64,000 nucleotides of DNA from Glandiceps talaboti (GCF_964340395.1 NC_135566.1:20975584-21039583), one strand, 5' to 3'. Shown: positions 49,671-62,215, numbered from the stretch's first letter. Notes: generated by a model not told the origin, from the letters alone. Translations and numbers: made by a program.

Positions 49671-50760
49671 ATAATAATAATAATAATAATAATTATAATG
49701 GTTTATTAATCCCAGCCATTGTGGCCAAAAGGCCAAATTACACTGAGTTACAAAAAAAAAACATATACAATTGAATCCAATTTAAAAAGGAATCTCTACA
49801 AGGTAAAACCACAGCAGCATAAAATTTACACAGAACCCAAAACACAAATTACAGAATTACACAAAACCAATTTAAAAAGGTATCTCTCACAAGGTAAAAC
49901 CACAACAGCATAAAATTGACACAGAACTCCAAAACACAATTTACAGAAATACACAAAACACGAGAACGCAAGGAAAAGCATGTAGTAAACATTTTACCTA
50001 TTGCGAAACAAATTTACACAGTACACTATCGGACTACATTCTTTGCGTTTTGTGCGAAATTAAAAATTCACACGGTTACGATTTCTGGTTGCATAGTTAT
50101 GATTACTTGGAGTTGGGATGTGATAGTTGAGTTTGTGGTTGGACTGAATTACATCCTTAGCAAATTTTTGACAGATTTTTTTCCGCCTAGATTCAAGTGA
50201 GTCGAGATTCAACAAGGACAGTGATTCATTGTAACTGTAAAAGGGATATATTATCCGCAAGGCCCGTTTCTGAATGCGCTCAATTTGCGTCTTAACTTTT
50301 CTGTTAGACCCCCCTGCCACACAACACATGAGTATTCAAGAGTTGAACGAACTAAGGATACATAAATGAGCTTGAGGTCTTCTACGCTAGCACCGAACCG
50401 ACATAATATCCGTAGAATATGTAACCTCATGGAAGCTTTGGTAACAATTTAATTAACGTGGTTTTCCCACTTTAACTGATTATTAATAGTGATTCCAAGG
50501 TATTTAAAATTTTCAACTGATGACAAGGAAATACCATCGAGCATGAGGGGCTGGGGATCAGTAACACTTTTTGCGAAACACATAACCATTTCTTTACATT
50601 TCTTGGGGTTTAATTTAAGATATATATCTAAAACTGAATGCTCTTTTCGGAAGAAAACTAACACAAGACTTCCCTTCGATGGATTCCGCCATTTTGGATT
50701 AAAGTTGTGCCCCCACATCGTGATTCATAGAAACTGGTTTGTGACTTACGGGTTTTTAGG
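49671..50760 (-). mobile_element. 5'-truncated LINE, minus strand
   Basis: The minus-strand coding part (50640 down to 50060) begins after the catalytic core: LNPKKCKEMVMCF, LDGISLSSVENFKYLGITI, LKWENHV, a stop codon at 50449-50451, then MRLHILRILCRFG, LIYVSLVRSTLEYSCVVWQ, a frameshift, then IERIQKRALRIIYPFY and CQKFAKDVI. This order is that of Jockey/CR1-type LINE C-termini. The 3' UTR contains a 92-bp direct repeat (49775-49960: AAAAAGG(A/T)ATCTCT...AAGGTAAAACCAC), and the element ends in a (TTA)n-type tail at 49671-49695. Not functional. Confidence 0.85.
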
Positions 50761-50764
50761 GGAT

Positions 50765-52640
50765 AATTTCTCGTCTTAGTATTTGATTTAATTGTTTTAA
50801 AATTTGTCTCGTCTCTTTGCCAACCCATGACCATAATTGAATGAAATGACAGATAACAAGATGAAACAAGTATAGAATGTTTGTAATTTTAGTCGTATAG
50901 AGACATGAAGCATGCAGTGATTTATCATAAAATGTAATCTTAAGTTAATTGGAATAGTTGTCATTGTATTTTGATTTGCACAAATGTACATTATATTTTA
51001 TTTCATTGAATGGGATACCTATTAAATATAATAGTAACTGACGGCGACAAGATCAGACAGGTACACAGAATGTTCCAGCTTAATGCATTGGGCATTGTTC
51101 TGTGTTAATGGAGCGATCAGCTTTTTTTTAGAACGGGGAGCCGGCAAATCGGGGGGGGGGGGGTCACCTCAATCTGGGTCACCTTATTTTCAACAACCAA
51201 AACGAAATCATGAGCCACGCTGCTGTATTTAAATTTCCATACCTTTATTAAACAACAAATGTATGTGCATAAAATAAGCCATAAACAATAAATAGCTATT
51301 AATATACATTCAAATATAATATAATATAAACTCTTTGTCTCTTGATACATCCCATTCATATGACATGGAGTCACAACACTACACTATGGCCACATTTAAT
51401 ACAGTTATTTGTTAGAAATGACTTCTTAGTATTGCACGTCATGAGTTGCATTGTATCATCTTGTGGTATAAAATCTTGTATGTGTAGTTGTTCATGTAAC
51501 ACATAAGAAATTAAATACCTTAAAATTTACTGGACTGACTGACGCTAAAATCTGTGCCCTCATTGACCTGAATATGTTGAATTGCGAACAGAACATAACC
51601 AATCTAGGGTGAGATGCACTTTGAAATAATATGTGGCAAACATTGTGACTGAAAGTGCCTGACCCAGCCTGTGTCTAGATATTGGATATTCAATGTTCAT
51701 GTATATAGTTAGTCTAGTTCCTATACATTTTTGTACATACGCGTTACGATTACCACGATCATCTCCACTCACGTATAGTCAAAGTTACCAAAAAAACCTA
51801 ATCTGGCTAAGCCTGCTGGTGGGCCAAGGGTAAACAGCACATGTCAGTAGAAATCCATCACAACTAACAGGCAGTTGTAATCGGTTATTTCCTTCAGACA
51901 ATTGTTAATTGCAATAATATGCACTACGGAATTGTACCTGCAACCTGAAACTAACTCATTTGGGGACGCGATAGCATTATCATGTTTATATGAACGCTGT
52001 CAGAGGTGAGCACAGATTTCTGTGCTAGAGTAATTATTATTAGACTTTATTTAAACTCGATAGACTGTTGAGCCAAAGGCTCTTCTCACACAGTGTCGAG
52101 ATAAAATGACTTTGTAAAACGTTTTAATGAAGGAGGGGAGGGGAGTTTTGAGTCAGTGCCATGATTAAACTGAACAATTATAAACAGGACAAACAAGTGC
52201 CTTGAAGAGTGCAAACTGGCCAGTACAGTGTGTGTACATGCATTGACAGTTATTGACATAGGTTTACAAGTATATTAACTCTATTTCTAATATTGTACTT
52301 GATAATTACTCTATGGTAATAGTTCAATCAGAGAGATAACCTAGACGTTTTGGTTACTAAACCATGAATATTTTGTATGTTAGTGAACAGACAATCATAC
52401 TTCTCATAGGGTTCCTATCTAAAAAGCTTTATACATGTGAAGCAATGGATTTTGGTTGGCAATTATACCAGATACACTTAAAATTATAAATGTAACATGT
52501 ACAATTAACTGTGCAGTGTGCTGTATTGTACCTTGAGAATCTAGAGTGTCTTTTGCAAGAACAAGAAGAATGTGTCTTGTCAACAGATGGGCGGGGGGGG
52601 GGGGGGCAGTGTTTTTTTTTGTTTGTCAGAGGAGGTGGGG
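50765..52640. other. Intergenic DNA, no gene seen
   Basis: AT-rich with a G run at 51151-51162 and another at 52593-52604. 52033-52110 (TTATTATTAGACTTTATTTAAACTCG) could be the 3' tail of an unrecognised minus-strand LINE. No supported coding region. Confidence 0.4.
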
Positions 52641-52669
52641 TTGGTTTGTTTAGTGGATGAACACGCCTG

Positions 52670-53125
52670 AAATATAAAATAAGCGTGATTAGGGAATGAC
52701 GTGAATAATCTATTAATTCCAATGGGTTCCAGCGTTCCGAGACGGAAAATGACCAATAGTTTCTCATCGCCAGAAACCTTACAAATTCCTGAAATAGACA
52801 TATCTGATACACTGTGATCGTTGGTAATAAAATGCATAGATACGGGATAGTTACGATTCTTGTGTCTGGCCAGACGGAGATGTTCCACAAAACGATCACC
52901 AAGACGACGTAATGTCGAACCTATATATTAAAAAAATCACATTTCTGGCATGTAATGCAATACACTACGTTAGTACTAAGACAAGTAAATCTACTCGTAA
53001 CAGGCACACTGTTCTTAGGGCCAAAACATCACTAGTATTAATAATGAAACGACATGTACCACATCGAGTACGATCGCATGGAAATGAACCAGCGACTGTC
53101 GATAGTCTATATTCAAAGGTGCGGA
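52670..53125 (-). mobile_element. Penelope-like element fragment with GIY-YIG endonuclease
   Basis: Minus-strand frames carry the C-terminal part of a Penelope-like element: a Cys-rich linker GSFPCDRTRCGTCRFIINT, then SRFTCLSTNVVYCITCQKC, then YIGSTLRRLGDRFVEHLR, HFITNDHSVSDMSISGI and a terminal LGTLEPIGINRLF. VVYCITC followed by YIGST forms the GIY-YIG core; the downstream Arg of GDRF, the EH pair and the GIN motif fit the family. At least two frameshifts (near 53020 and 52930) break the frame. The reverse transcriptase part is missing. The fragment could pair with the one at 15160-15660, which ends before this domain, but the two are 37 kb apart and are separate insertions. Confidence 0.78.
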
Positions 53126-53919
53126 GAGAATACTATTAATTCCAAAGTCATTACAACAACAAATGTTGAAACTAATCCATACAGGCCACATGGGAATCGA
53201 AAAATGCAAACATATATGCCTGTGGCGACCCCTTTTTACTTTCCACATTTGGATCCACACCTGCAAAATTTCATTTGGAATATAAAACTAACACACCGGT
53301 CCCTCTTTTGTATTCCAATGTACGTCGATGATTTCACTTACATGTACAAATGTATATAGTGAGACACTGTGTACCCATTACTTTCCACTAAGTACTGTTT
53401 TAGGGACCGGTCAGTTTCTTCGGCCGGGGGGGGTGGATTGGGAGGGGGAGGGGTCACCCTGTTTTTGAAATTGGCGGGGGGGGGGTTCATGCTGTTTTGA
53501 AAATTGTAGACAGGGGAGTCATTTTGTTTTGGATTGTGATGGAAGAAGAAAACCATTTTCTACAATGGCATATAGCCTTGTCTGAAATGTGGTACGTGTA
53601 AATATTTGTTCTTGTCCCTGTTTCTTACATAAATTCTTTAATATTACTTCACGTAAGACTAGTTACAGACAATGTCATGTAAATGCTTGGCTGTTTCACA
53701 ATTAATTGTTCTACTCTTCAGTATGATAGTAGATGCACTTTCTATTTTGGGCACTACATGTTATTAACACTATAGCTACAAATCACCACATCTCATCAGA
53801 TTCCAGTTTCTAGAACCAAAAATCCCCCGGATCTGCTAGGGGAGACCCCCAAGACTCTCTCACCCCAAGAGGTCACTCATGCATTCAACCAACAATCAGA
53901 CGAACCAACCTTTTTAATG

Positions 53920-56150
53920 TCATTATGGTAATGGTATTAAAAAATTTTGGTCTCAAAATATCAATCAGTACCAAGTATAAACTCTATCACAAGCTTGTAG
54001 CTAAAAAGTTTGAATACGGACTGAAGGTCAAATACAAGAATTACAGAAATATTTTGACTACCCTTCTGAGGAAATCAAAAAAGTTGTATTATAGTAACAA
54101 ACTTAAAGCTTGCCGTGGTGACTCGACCAAGCTCTGGAAAGAAATCAATGGCTTGTTAGGTAAAACTCATGGACCCCAGTCTCATCTTCCTAGCAAAATT
54201 AATATCGATTAAGATGTTAATCACACCTGTCATCCTGACAACACTATAACAGACCCTCGCCATATTGTAGAAACTTTCAATGATTTCTTTTCAAACATAG
54301 GTAGAAACTTAGCTGACAATGTAAATAGTAATTCTAATTATAGGAACTTTATTCATTCGTCATGCAACTCATCCATTTATTTTCACCCTATCTCAAAACA
54401 AGATGTCATTAATGAAATCATGTTACTAAACCCCTCTAAAGCAACTGGTTACGATAACTTACCTGCCCGATTGCTTCGTGATGGCGCTAGTGCCATTGCT
54501 ACACCACTTTGCCATATCATAAATCTTTCACTTTCATGTGGTATTTTTCCTGATAGTCTTAAAATTGCTCGAGTAACTCAAATTTATAAAAAAGGTCCCC
54601 ATATAACACTGGTAACTATCGACCAATTTCCCTCCTTCCACAACTTAGCAAAGTTTTTGAAAAAGTTGTTTACAGGCAACTAATTTCTTTTCTTGACAGA
54701 CATTCCTTGATTTACCCCCATCAGTAGGGTTTCAGAAAAACATATAGCACTAAACTAGCATTGATTAATCTCCTTGAAGATATTTTACAAAAGATTGATA
54801 ATGGGAATGTAGTATTAGGAGTCTATATTGATCTGGCTAAAGCATTTGACACCATTGATCACGAAATTCTCTTAGATAAACTCAACTACTATGGAGTGCG
54901 GAGTGTCCCACATAACTGGTTTAAAAGTAGTCTTGCTGCTAGACGTTCGGGCTTTCTTTCGATACTATAAGCGAACGAAGTTCGTAGTGAGGGCTTGCCC
55001 GAACTTGGATGTTCCATCCTCGATAGCGATGTTCGGCCGTGTGTCGTATTGTATCGGAAGAGCATCCGAGGTCTAGCAGATAGACTAGTTTAAAAGCTAC
55101 TTTTCCAACAGAAAACAGTTTGTTAAGGTTGGCAGGTACAGCTCCTCGCATAAACTTATTAGTCATGGAGTGCCCCAGGGATCTATTCTGGGTCCCATAC
55201 TTTTCCTTCTTTATATCAACGATCTTCCTTACTACACATCAAAGCTCATTTCATCGGAACGGGTCAATTTTTATCAACACAAAAGAAGTTAAAGAGACTA
55301 AACAGGTATCACATTTAGGCATTACCCTTGACTGCCATTTGACGTGGAAATCACACATAAACGATATCTGTGCAAGGATCAGTCCCAAAATTGGAATAAT
55401 TGCCAAACTTAGACACTTTGTTCCAAGGCATGTTCTGCTTGTATTGTTTAACTCTCTTGTCCTTCCCCATATTTCATATTGCCTTGAAGTTGGGGAAGCA
55501 CTTACCCCTCTGCTTTAGTCCCTCTTCATAAGCTCCTAAAGAGGTTAGTGCGTGTAATGACCTTCAGTCCTCCACAAACTCCTAGTGAACCACTATTCAA
55601 GGAATTAAATATTTTGAACATTTACCAACAATTTAATTACCAGGTTGGGATATTCATGTATGACCTCTAACAGACAGATTACCTCACAAATTCACAGACT
55701 ATTTCAGTTTTCCAAGTCATGACTATAACACTAGATCTACAGCACACTCTCTTGTCCTTATTCCAAAAAGAAATCTTCGTCTGGGTCAATTTTCACTTAG
55801 TTACCATGGAGCTAAATTTTGGAATAGCTTACCTGCATCAATTAAACATATCCAGATAAGAAATCATTTCAAGCGTGCCCTCAGAGATTGTATTATTCTA
55901 ATGTAATTTTATTTGTATTTAATGTATTTTTCACACCCGAAAAGTATATACCTACGTATTCTTCATTTTTTCTGATTAATTTATACTTTTCATGAGCCCC
56001 CCCCCCCCCCGGGGGGGGGGGATGACTGGACACCTACTAGCTTTTCATTAGCTATCTTCCAGCACCCAGTTGCATTTGTCATTTTCATTATTTTCATTTC
56101 ATTTTTATTTATTAATTTGTGTTATTGCGAATAAAGAACTTATATAAAAA
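53920..56150 (+). mobile_element. Degenerate LINE (Jockey/CR1 type) nested in the TIR element
   Basis: Plus-strand frames, broken by stops and indels, read in order: FEYGLKVKYKNYRNILTTLL and KLWKEINGLL (region before the polymerase), [89 protein letters not shown], then after a deletion VSHLGITLDCHLTWKSHI and LVLPHISYC, SLVLIPKRNLRLGQFSLSY and WNSLPASI. The YADD catalytic block is deleted between INDLP and the VSHLGI block, and a 158-bp MITE splits the domain at 54929. The tail ends near GAATAAAGAACTTAT at 56130. Non-functional; the N-terminal endonuclease is absent. Confidence 0.88.
54929..55086. mobile_element. 158-bp MITE inserted into the LINE
   Basis: Ends AGTCTTGCTGCTAGAC (54929-54944) and GTCTAGCAGATAGACT (55071-55086) are imperfect inverted repeats (14 of 16). 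The LINE reading frame breaks exactly at the left end and resumes right after the element (GGTTTAAAAG before, AGTTTAAAAG after, a duplication of about 10 bp). An inner pair GTTCGGGC/GCCCGAAC (54945 and 54999) could form a second stem. No coding capacity. Confidence 0.8.
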
Positions 56151-56369
56151 AAACTTTTCTTAACCATTTTCAGCTTTCAGTTATGCTAATCTGAGATGAT
56201 ATTGTCTTTTAAGATGTGAAATGTTTGCCAAGATAGTAAAAAAATTGCCTTAAAACTCCAAATCTCCCTTACCAATGATACTACCATTAGATGTGCTGAC
56301 CTTTACTATAATGATTAAGAACATATTTCAACTTTATGCAAGTATGTAAGTTATAAATAATAGTTTCTG

Positions 56370-57150
56370 ATACTTGATGGTGCTGTCTTGTAAAGCTTGG
56401 AAATTATTGCCTGAAAGTGTCGTAATACTAATAGCCTAAAAATGGGCTTCAAGTGTAAAAAATAAACTCCAGAACTTATAGGGGGAGACCCCCTAGCACC
56501 CCCCCCCCACACACACATGAGGTGGACATAATTCATCCCAGTCTCAAGCTCTTCCACCTACCTCTTACTGTCACGATGCTATTAAACTTTATTTAAAAAA
56601 TATTTCAACCCTATGAAGTTACTTATTACATGTTATTGTTGTCTTGTAAAGCTTGGAAATTATTGCCTGAAAGTGTCTGAATAGCCTAAAAATGGGCTTT
56701 ACGAGTAAAAAACAACTGTAGAGCTTCTAGGGGGAGACCCCATAGGACCCCCCTCCCCTCCACAATTCCAGACAAGAGGTGGACATATCCCAGTCTCAAG
56801 CTCTTCCCCCTATCTCTTACTGTCAAGATGCTATTAAACCTTATTTGAAAAATATGTCAACCCTACATTTGTATGTATAGTTGCTTTGTACATGTTGGTG
56901 CTGTCTTGTAAAGCTTGATAATTATTTACTGAAAGTGTCTGAATAGTCTCAAAATGAAAAGCTCCAAGACTTCTGCTAGTTCTAGGGGGAGACCCCCCCC
57001 CCCCCGCCCATGAGAGGTGTACATATTCCCTTCTCAAGCTTTACCCCACTATCTTTCACGGTCTAGATGCTATTAAACTCCTTTTTGACTATATGTATTC
57101 TATTTTGTCAATACTTATGTGATAGTGCTATCATAGGATCTCGTAAAGTA
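56370..57150. repeat. Tandem repeat, 260-bp unit, three copies plus a fragment
   Basis: Units begin at about 56370, 56630 and 56890 with TG(C/T)TGTCTTGTAAAGCTTG, followed by GAAAGTGTC, AGGGGGAGACCCC, a C run, GAGGTG(G/T)ACATA, AGCTCTTCC and GATGCTATTAAAC. A degraded fourth start is seen near 57124. The block lies between the LINE tail and the right end of the TIR element. Confidence 0.85.
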
Positions 57151-57364
57151 TTTGTGAAACGGTCAAGCAGTCTACATTGAGTCACGATATAAAATACCTG
57201 TTATGTGTATATGGTCATCATGTTCTAGAATTAAGTGATGGGGGGTCAGCCTGTTTTTGGTTTTACAGGTGGGGGGGGGGGGGGGGTCAGTGACATTTTG
57301 TTGGTCCGATGACAAAATCCACCGCCCCCTCCCCCCAGGCTGGAGAAACTGGCCGGTCCCTTAG

Positions 57365-57805
57365 TACAGTATTCAAAGAAAGCGCCACATCCCGTGGCCA
57401 CATCTAGACCTCTCGTTTATAAGACACAAACTATACAAAACGAATTTGGTAAAATGTTATAATAATGACTGATCCAATCACTAAACCAAACTGTAGATAA
57501 TACTTTACAAGCTGTGTAATATGAAGTAAAGACAAATTTCATGTCTTTTATTCAATGAGATTTCGAACCATTGATTATATATAATTTGTATTGGTTTGAA
57601 CATGGACCTCCGTTGGTGGAGGGTCTATGGTTTGAACGAGTTTCTTGTATATCACTGTTTTAGAATCTATAACTCTTCTCAGTGTTGCTATAAATATTGC
57701 TATAGATACAAGTTTTGATGGTTTTGATTCAACTGTTGATGTTACACAGACAGTCACAGCTCGTCATGATCAGCATTCAAGAATTGAAATCATGAGATAG
57801 TGTCT
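57365..57805. other. Intergenic DNA, no gene seen
   Basis: No motif, frame or repeat that I can support. Confidence 0.4.
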
Positions 57806-57807
57806 TA

Positions 57808-57950
57808 AGGCCTAAAAAAATTGTGTAGTTCCGATTACGCTTAATATTAGAATACGTGGGGTAGGTAGATTTTTTTTTATGTGGGAGTGTTTAGTTCAGG
57901 TAGTCATTTTTTCTATTTTTTCCATATGGGCTCTATGTTATTGGTTTCTT
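57808..57950 (+). repeat. Dispersed repeat, copy 2
   Basis: Direct-orientation copy of 16996-17155; shares TTCCGATTACGCT and GTGGGGTAGGTAGATT. Confidence 0.75.
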
Positions 57951-58129
57951 CCCATCAAATGTATAGCCATTATAGATTGGAGGAACACTTTTATATTGTC
58001 TTTTTAAGTTGATGTCAGTTTCCGCATCCACAATATTTGTGATATTACTTGTTTTTTTCTCTCGAATACGAAAAATAAACTGACCTGACCTGGCCTGTAC
58101 CTACGTTTTAAAGATTTTGACCAGAAAGA

Positions 58130-58495
58130 CACAATTTTATATGTAATTTGCATATCAAAGATGGGATCATCATGTCATGAACAATTCTTAATCCAAACAC
58201 CCCTAAAATGTTTTCACTACATTTCAGATTGATCTGCCCAGTAGTTTTTTGAGTTGTGTTTTTTTACCAAAACCCCATTTTCTTCACACACCGGTGGCAA
58301 GATCATTCTGATCTAAACAATTTCCCAACTAGACACCCAAGGTAATATACCTACCAAATATCATGGCAATTGGTTCAGCGGTTTTTGACTTTAAATTGTT
58401 TACACACACACACACATCCATCCTCACAGACAGAGACATAGACTTTTCCATGCCTATACCACTACTGACCCTAAGAAGTTCAGTTGTGCTAAAAG
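58130..58495 (-). repeat. Dispersed repeat, inverted copy of 18063-18450
   Basis: Read in reverse: head AACTT...AGTAGTGGTATAGGCATGG, a (GT)n core (58401-58415 as CA), TTTAAAGTCAAAAACCG, then ACCACCGGTGTGTGA-like sequence near 58290. Followed at 58500-58600 by an end fragment of the AGGGACCGGTCAG family (GGGGTCTGTTTTGGGTTTTA, GTCAGCCGAATGG, ATCCACTGAC). Confidence 0.75.
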
Positions 58496-58683
58496 GGTGA
58501 TAGGGGTCTGTTTTGGGTTTTACAGAGGTGGGGGGGGGGGGTGTCAGAAATCTTTTGTCAGCCGAATGGAAAAATCCACTGACCCAGACCTCAAAAAATA
58601 CAGGAACAACACATTCATTCATATCTGTGTTGTAGTCTGACCCTAGCCAAGATTATTTTGTCATAAATCAACCTCTCTCCATT

Positions 58684-58835
58684 TCTCTCAGTCACATTTC
58701 AATATCACTCTGTCCCTCCCTTTTGTCAATATCACTCTGTCCCTCCCTTGTCAATATCACTCTGTCCCTCCCTTCTGTCAATATCTGTCCCTCCCTTCTG
58801 TTAATATCTGTCCCTCCCTTCAGTTAATATGCCCT
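58684..58835. repeat. Short tandem repeat, about 25-bp unit
   Basis: About six units of TCAATATCACTCTGTCCCTC + CCTT, with later units losing CACTC. Confidence 0.85.
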
Positions 58836-59095
58836 TCCCTTCTCTCTGTCAATGACTATCTGCCTATGTCTCCCCTATAAAACTAGATACAGGATACATG
58901 TACAATTAGAAATGTTTTGGTATGCTCAATTATCTATGCCTAAAGATGTTTTGCAAAGATTCACATTAAAAGATAACTTTACAAATGATAAGTTTGATGT
59001 GATCTTTGGTTTGTTTAACTATGGTGTGAATTCCCATGACATTACACTGTGAGCTTCCCCACAACAATTAGTAATGCATAATATTTGGAAATGTA

Positions 59096-59380
59096 TTTAA
59101 GTTTTGAGTACATTGGCAGAAACACTTGACATATCTATCTAACCATCTAAATTTAAGTTTTGAGTACATTGGCAGAAACACTTGACATATCTATCTAACC
59201 ATCTAAATTTAAGTTTTGAGTACATTGGCAGAAACACTTGACATATCTATCTAACCATCTAAATTTAAGTTTTGAGTACATTGGCAGAAACACTTGACAT
59301 ATCTATCTAACCATCTAAATTTAAGTTTTGAGTACATTGGCAGAAACACTTGACATATCTATCTAACCATCTAAATTTAA
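59096..59380. repeat. Tandem repeat, 56-bp unit x 5
   Basis: Units begin at 59096, 59152, 59208, 59264 and 59320 (TTTAAGTTTTGAGTACATTG...) with a truncated sixth at 59376. The copies look identical, suggesting very recent expansion. Confidence 0.97.
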
Positions 59381-59384
59381 GGAT

Positions 59385-60443
59385 TACTCTTTTAAGTAGC
59401 ATTACTGACACAGAAAAATGCAAACCAAAACTTCTTTTGAAATCAGTTTATTTTCTCAAAAAGAAATACAAATCATGGTGATATTGTCTACCTTCCCCTC
59501 CCCTCCCCCTATTACACATCGGTAAATTCCTGAGGGCATCAAATCATTCAATAACTCATAATTTAGAATTTTAAATATGATCTGCTGCTAAATGTTTTTT
59601 ATATTGTTCCTTCGTATGCTTCTTATACATACAGTACATATAAATTGTGGATTGTGAGGAGTATGCCACTGTGTAATAACACATAATTGTGGAAGAACAT
59701 CAACATTATATTTCTAAAATTAATTCTGAAAAAGAAAATTCCAAAAATGACAGCTTTGGTCACTTTTAAGACTTGTGTCTATAATTACTTCATACTTAAA
59801 GCTATACTTACTACATTTTTAAAAAACTGTTTTGACATTGCTTTGTTTCAATATCTGACTTACAGAGGTCTAAACAGTGTAATATTTAGAAGATTTTAAT
59901 GCTAACCTTTGTCATTTGTAGTGTGTTATTTAAATGTGTTGTGTATTGGGAGTCTTTTAAAGTTCGTATTTCATTTTTAAGACATAAACCGCGTGTATAT
60001 ATTCATATTGTATCTTCATCTCTATTTCAATATTATGTTTAATGTATGGAACCATGTGACTGTAATTTCTCTTTGAGAGATAATGAAGTTTTCTTGTATA
60101 TTGTATAAACTGTACACCCTGAACAGAATTGAATCACCAGTGAGTAAACACATCAGATTCTGTGTAGTTGTACATGTGATATGGTACAATACATCCTATC
60201 TAAAACCTTATTACTATCTCAACCTGTTACTGTACAACTTGTTACACAGACCTCCAGTAATGTCTAAATATTGGTATTTTAACCTGTTTCAGAGAATACA
60301 CTTTTGGTCGTCAAATAAAAAAAAATAATACTCAAGTTACAGGTAGTGCAGCTTTTAATGGGTGGTTTATCAAAATAGTTTAACTCAGTTGTACTCTTAT
60401 AGAAATATGCAGTACCTCAAACAACAATAACAACAACAACAAT

Positions 60444-60483
<40 letters not shown>

Positions 60484-60740
60484 TCATACAAATATTAACA
60501 TAAATTCAGAAACATTTTTTTTACAAGAAAACTTGAGTAAATGATGAAGAGACACTGACATGCATACACTGGAATATCAAAGAAAAATAAATGTAACCAA
60601 GTTTTGGAAATTATGGGGTCTTACACAAAAGCAATTGTTGATTCACAGACTGACTGACACAATGTTTAAAGAAACTAGGCAATCACAGCATGTCCTGAAG
60701 AATCAGATACATCCACTTCAGAGACAACATTTACTTGCTG
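59385..60740. other. Intergenic DNA and probable 3' UTR of the spinster gene
   Basis: AT-rich, with a (CAA)n tract at 60430-60483. No recognised frame. If the terminal exon at 60745-60769 is right, sequence just below it is the 3' UTR of the minus-strand spinster gene. Confidence 0.45.
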
Positions 60741-60744
60741 TACA

Positions 60745-60769
60745 TTAATCACTCTTGTCTCTCCGAGGT
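60745..60769 (-). CDS. Possible terminal exon of the spinster homologue
   Basis: A strong acceptor (CTCCTTTTTTTTGTAG) is followed in the minus strand by A-CCT-CGG-AGA-GAC-AAG-AGT-GAT-TAA. With the two bases AG left over from the exon ending at 63487 this reads LRPRRDKSD and stops. Phase and acceptor quality support it; the exon is too short for any homology argument. Confidence 0.4.
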
Positions 60770-61142
60770 CTACAAAAAAAAGGAGAAGTTACTAGTCTCA
60801 TTATTTTGTTCACTGATACAAGACAAATCTAACAAAGTATATAATGAGAATGAACACAGATTGGATTACCATAGGATTTGGTACTAGTATTTTAAGTTTG
60901 TTCTACAAACTAACAACTGTGTGGACTCATTTGAGTATCAAGTAACGTTAGAAGTATTTATGGTACATTACGTAAATTTTGTAGTTTTACCTTTCTGACT
61001 GCATTCACAAGTAATGATCATTATACTACATGAGCTTAAAAATAAGCAAATTATCTTGAAATAGTCATTTAAAAATAATTTCATAGTTATTAGGGTTGGC
61101 CCAATGTAAGTCTTCAAATGCTACATGCCAATAATGTATGTT

Positions 61143-61144
<2 letters not shown>

Positions 61145-61196
<52 letters not shown>
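61145..61196. repeat. (CA)n microsatellite
   Basis: Pure CA tract of about 50 bp; a second of about 30 bp lies at 61527-61558. Confidence 0.98.
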
Positions 61197-61198
<2 letters not shown>

Positions 61199-61524
61199 AA
61201 TAAATTGATACATTGCAAAGTTTTCTTTCAAAGTTCACATAAATATTATATAATTTAAAAACAAAAAAAAATAAACAATGTGAACTCTGGTAGATTTTCA
61301 CCATATTGTAACAAGAATGGAAAGGAAAATGTGACACTGTGAAACATTTCTGGCTATTGTTCTCTGAAGACTATTGCACCATTCGATTCATGGTTTGAAC
61401 ACTTCATATAGAAGATACTTGGTTTGAACCAGTATTGATTTGGTAGAATATACAATGAAATGCTGTACTAAGCTTTGATGAAATAACTTACAGTTGTGGA
61501 GAATGAGCATGTGATAGTCATGTG

Positions 61525-61559
<35 letters not shown>

Positions 61560-62210
61560 AACCATGTAATGATCATAGGATATTAATATCAAACAACACA
61601 CATTTAGTGAACACCAACCATGTTTATATGCCATATGGACATGTCCTGTGTCATCGATTAACTTACAGAAATAGTAATGACACCAGTTTAATGATGATCA
61701 TGTGACATGAAACAATCATCTGATGTTTGAGAAATATTCTTCACTTATAACAATTTGAAAAATATGGCCAAGAGATAAAAAAAGATTTGATATATTCAAG
61801 GCATAATTTTCATCATCTTGTTCTTTTATTCCAAAAATGCAATAATTGAGAAGAATTTGTCATTTGATGTAAAATATTATCAGCTCTACAGAGGCTGACT
61901 TGCAAAATGAAGGATACCCCTGATATCATTAGTACTGGTCACAATGGGCAATGACAAGTGATAATTTACACTTCTATAAAAAAAAAAGAAGCTATCTACT
62001 ACTTGGATTTACTAGATGAAAGCCTTTATGGCAGTTTTCCAGTATGACTCAATGAAAGTTTATTATCAGCCTGGAAACAACAGAAGACTCACACAATTGC
62101 TCTAGATAAACTGCATGATCCAGGCGATGAGGGGAAGATGAAGGTATTGTTATAAATTTTTAAATCTAAAATCAGAAAATATAGTCTTCTATAATTGTAT
62201 GTGGGCAACT
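61560..62210. other. Intron of the spinster homologue, nothing recognised
   Basis: AT-rich sequence with no frame, motif or repeat that I can support. Confidence 0.4.
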
Positions 62211-62215
62211 TTGGC

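Larger units (their letters stand above)
53402..57361. mobile_element. TIR element (AGGGACCGGTCAG family) interrupted by nested insertions
   Basis: The left end, AGGGACCGGTCAGTTTCT at 53402, and the right end, the reverse complement finishing GGCCGGTCCCT at 57361, are those of the 44391-44764 MITE in reverse orientation. Similarity to the MITE continues inward to about 53620 (TTGTTCTTGTCCC) on the left and from about 57240 (GGTCAGCCTGTTTTTGGTTT) on the right. Flanks AGTACTGT (before) and AGTACAGT (after) look like a degraded target duplication of about 8 bp. The 3.6 kb between holds a LINE and a tandem repeat. Confidence 0.75.
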
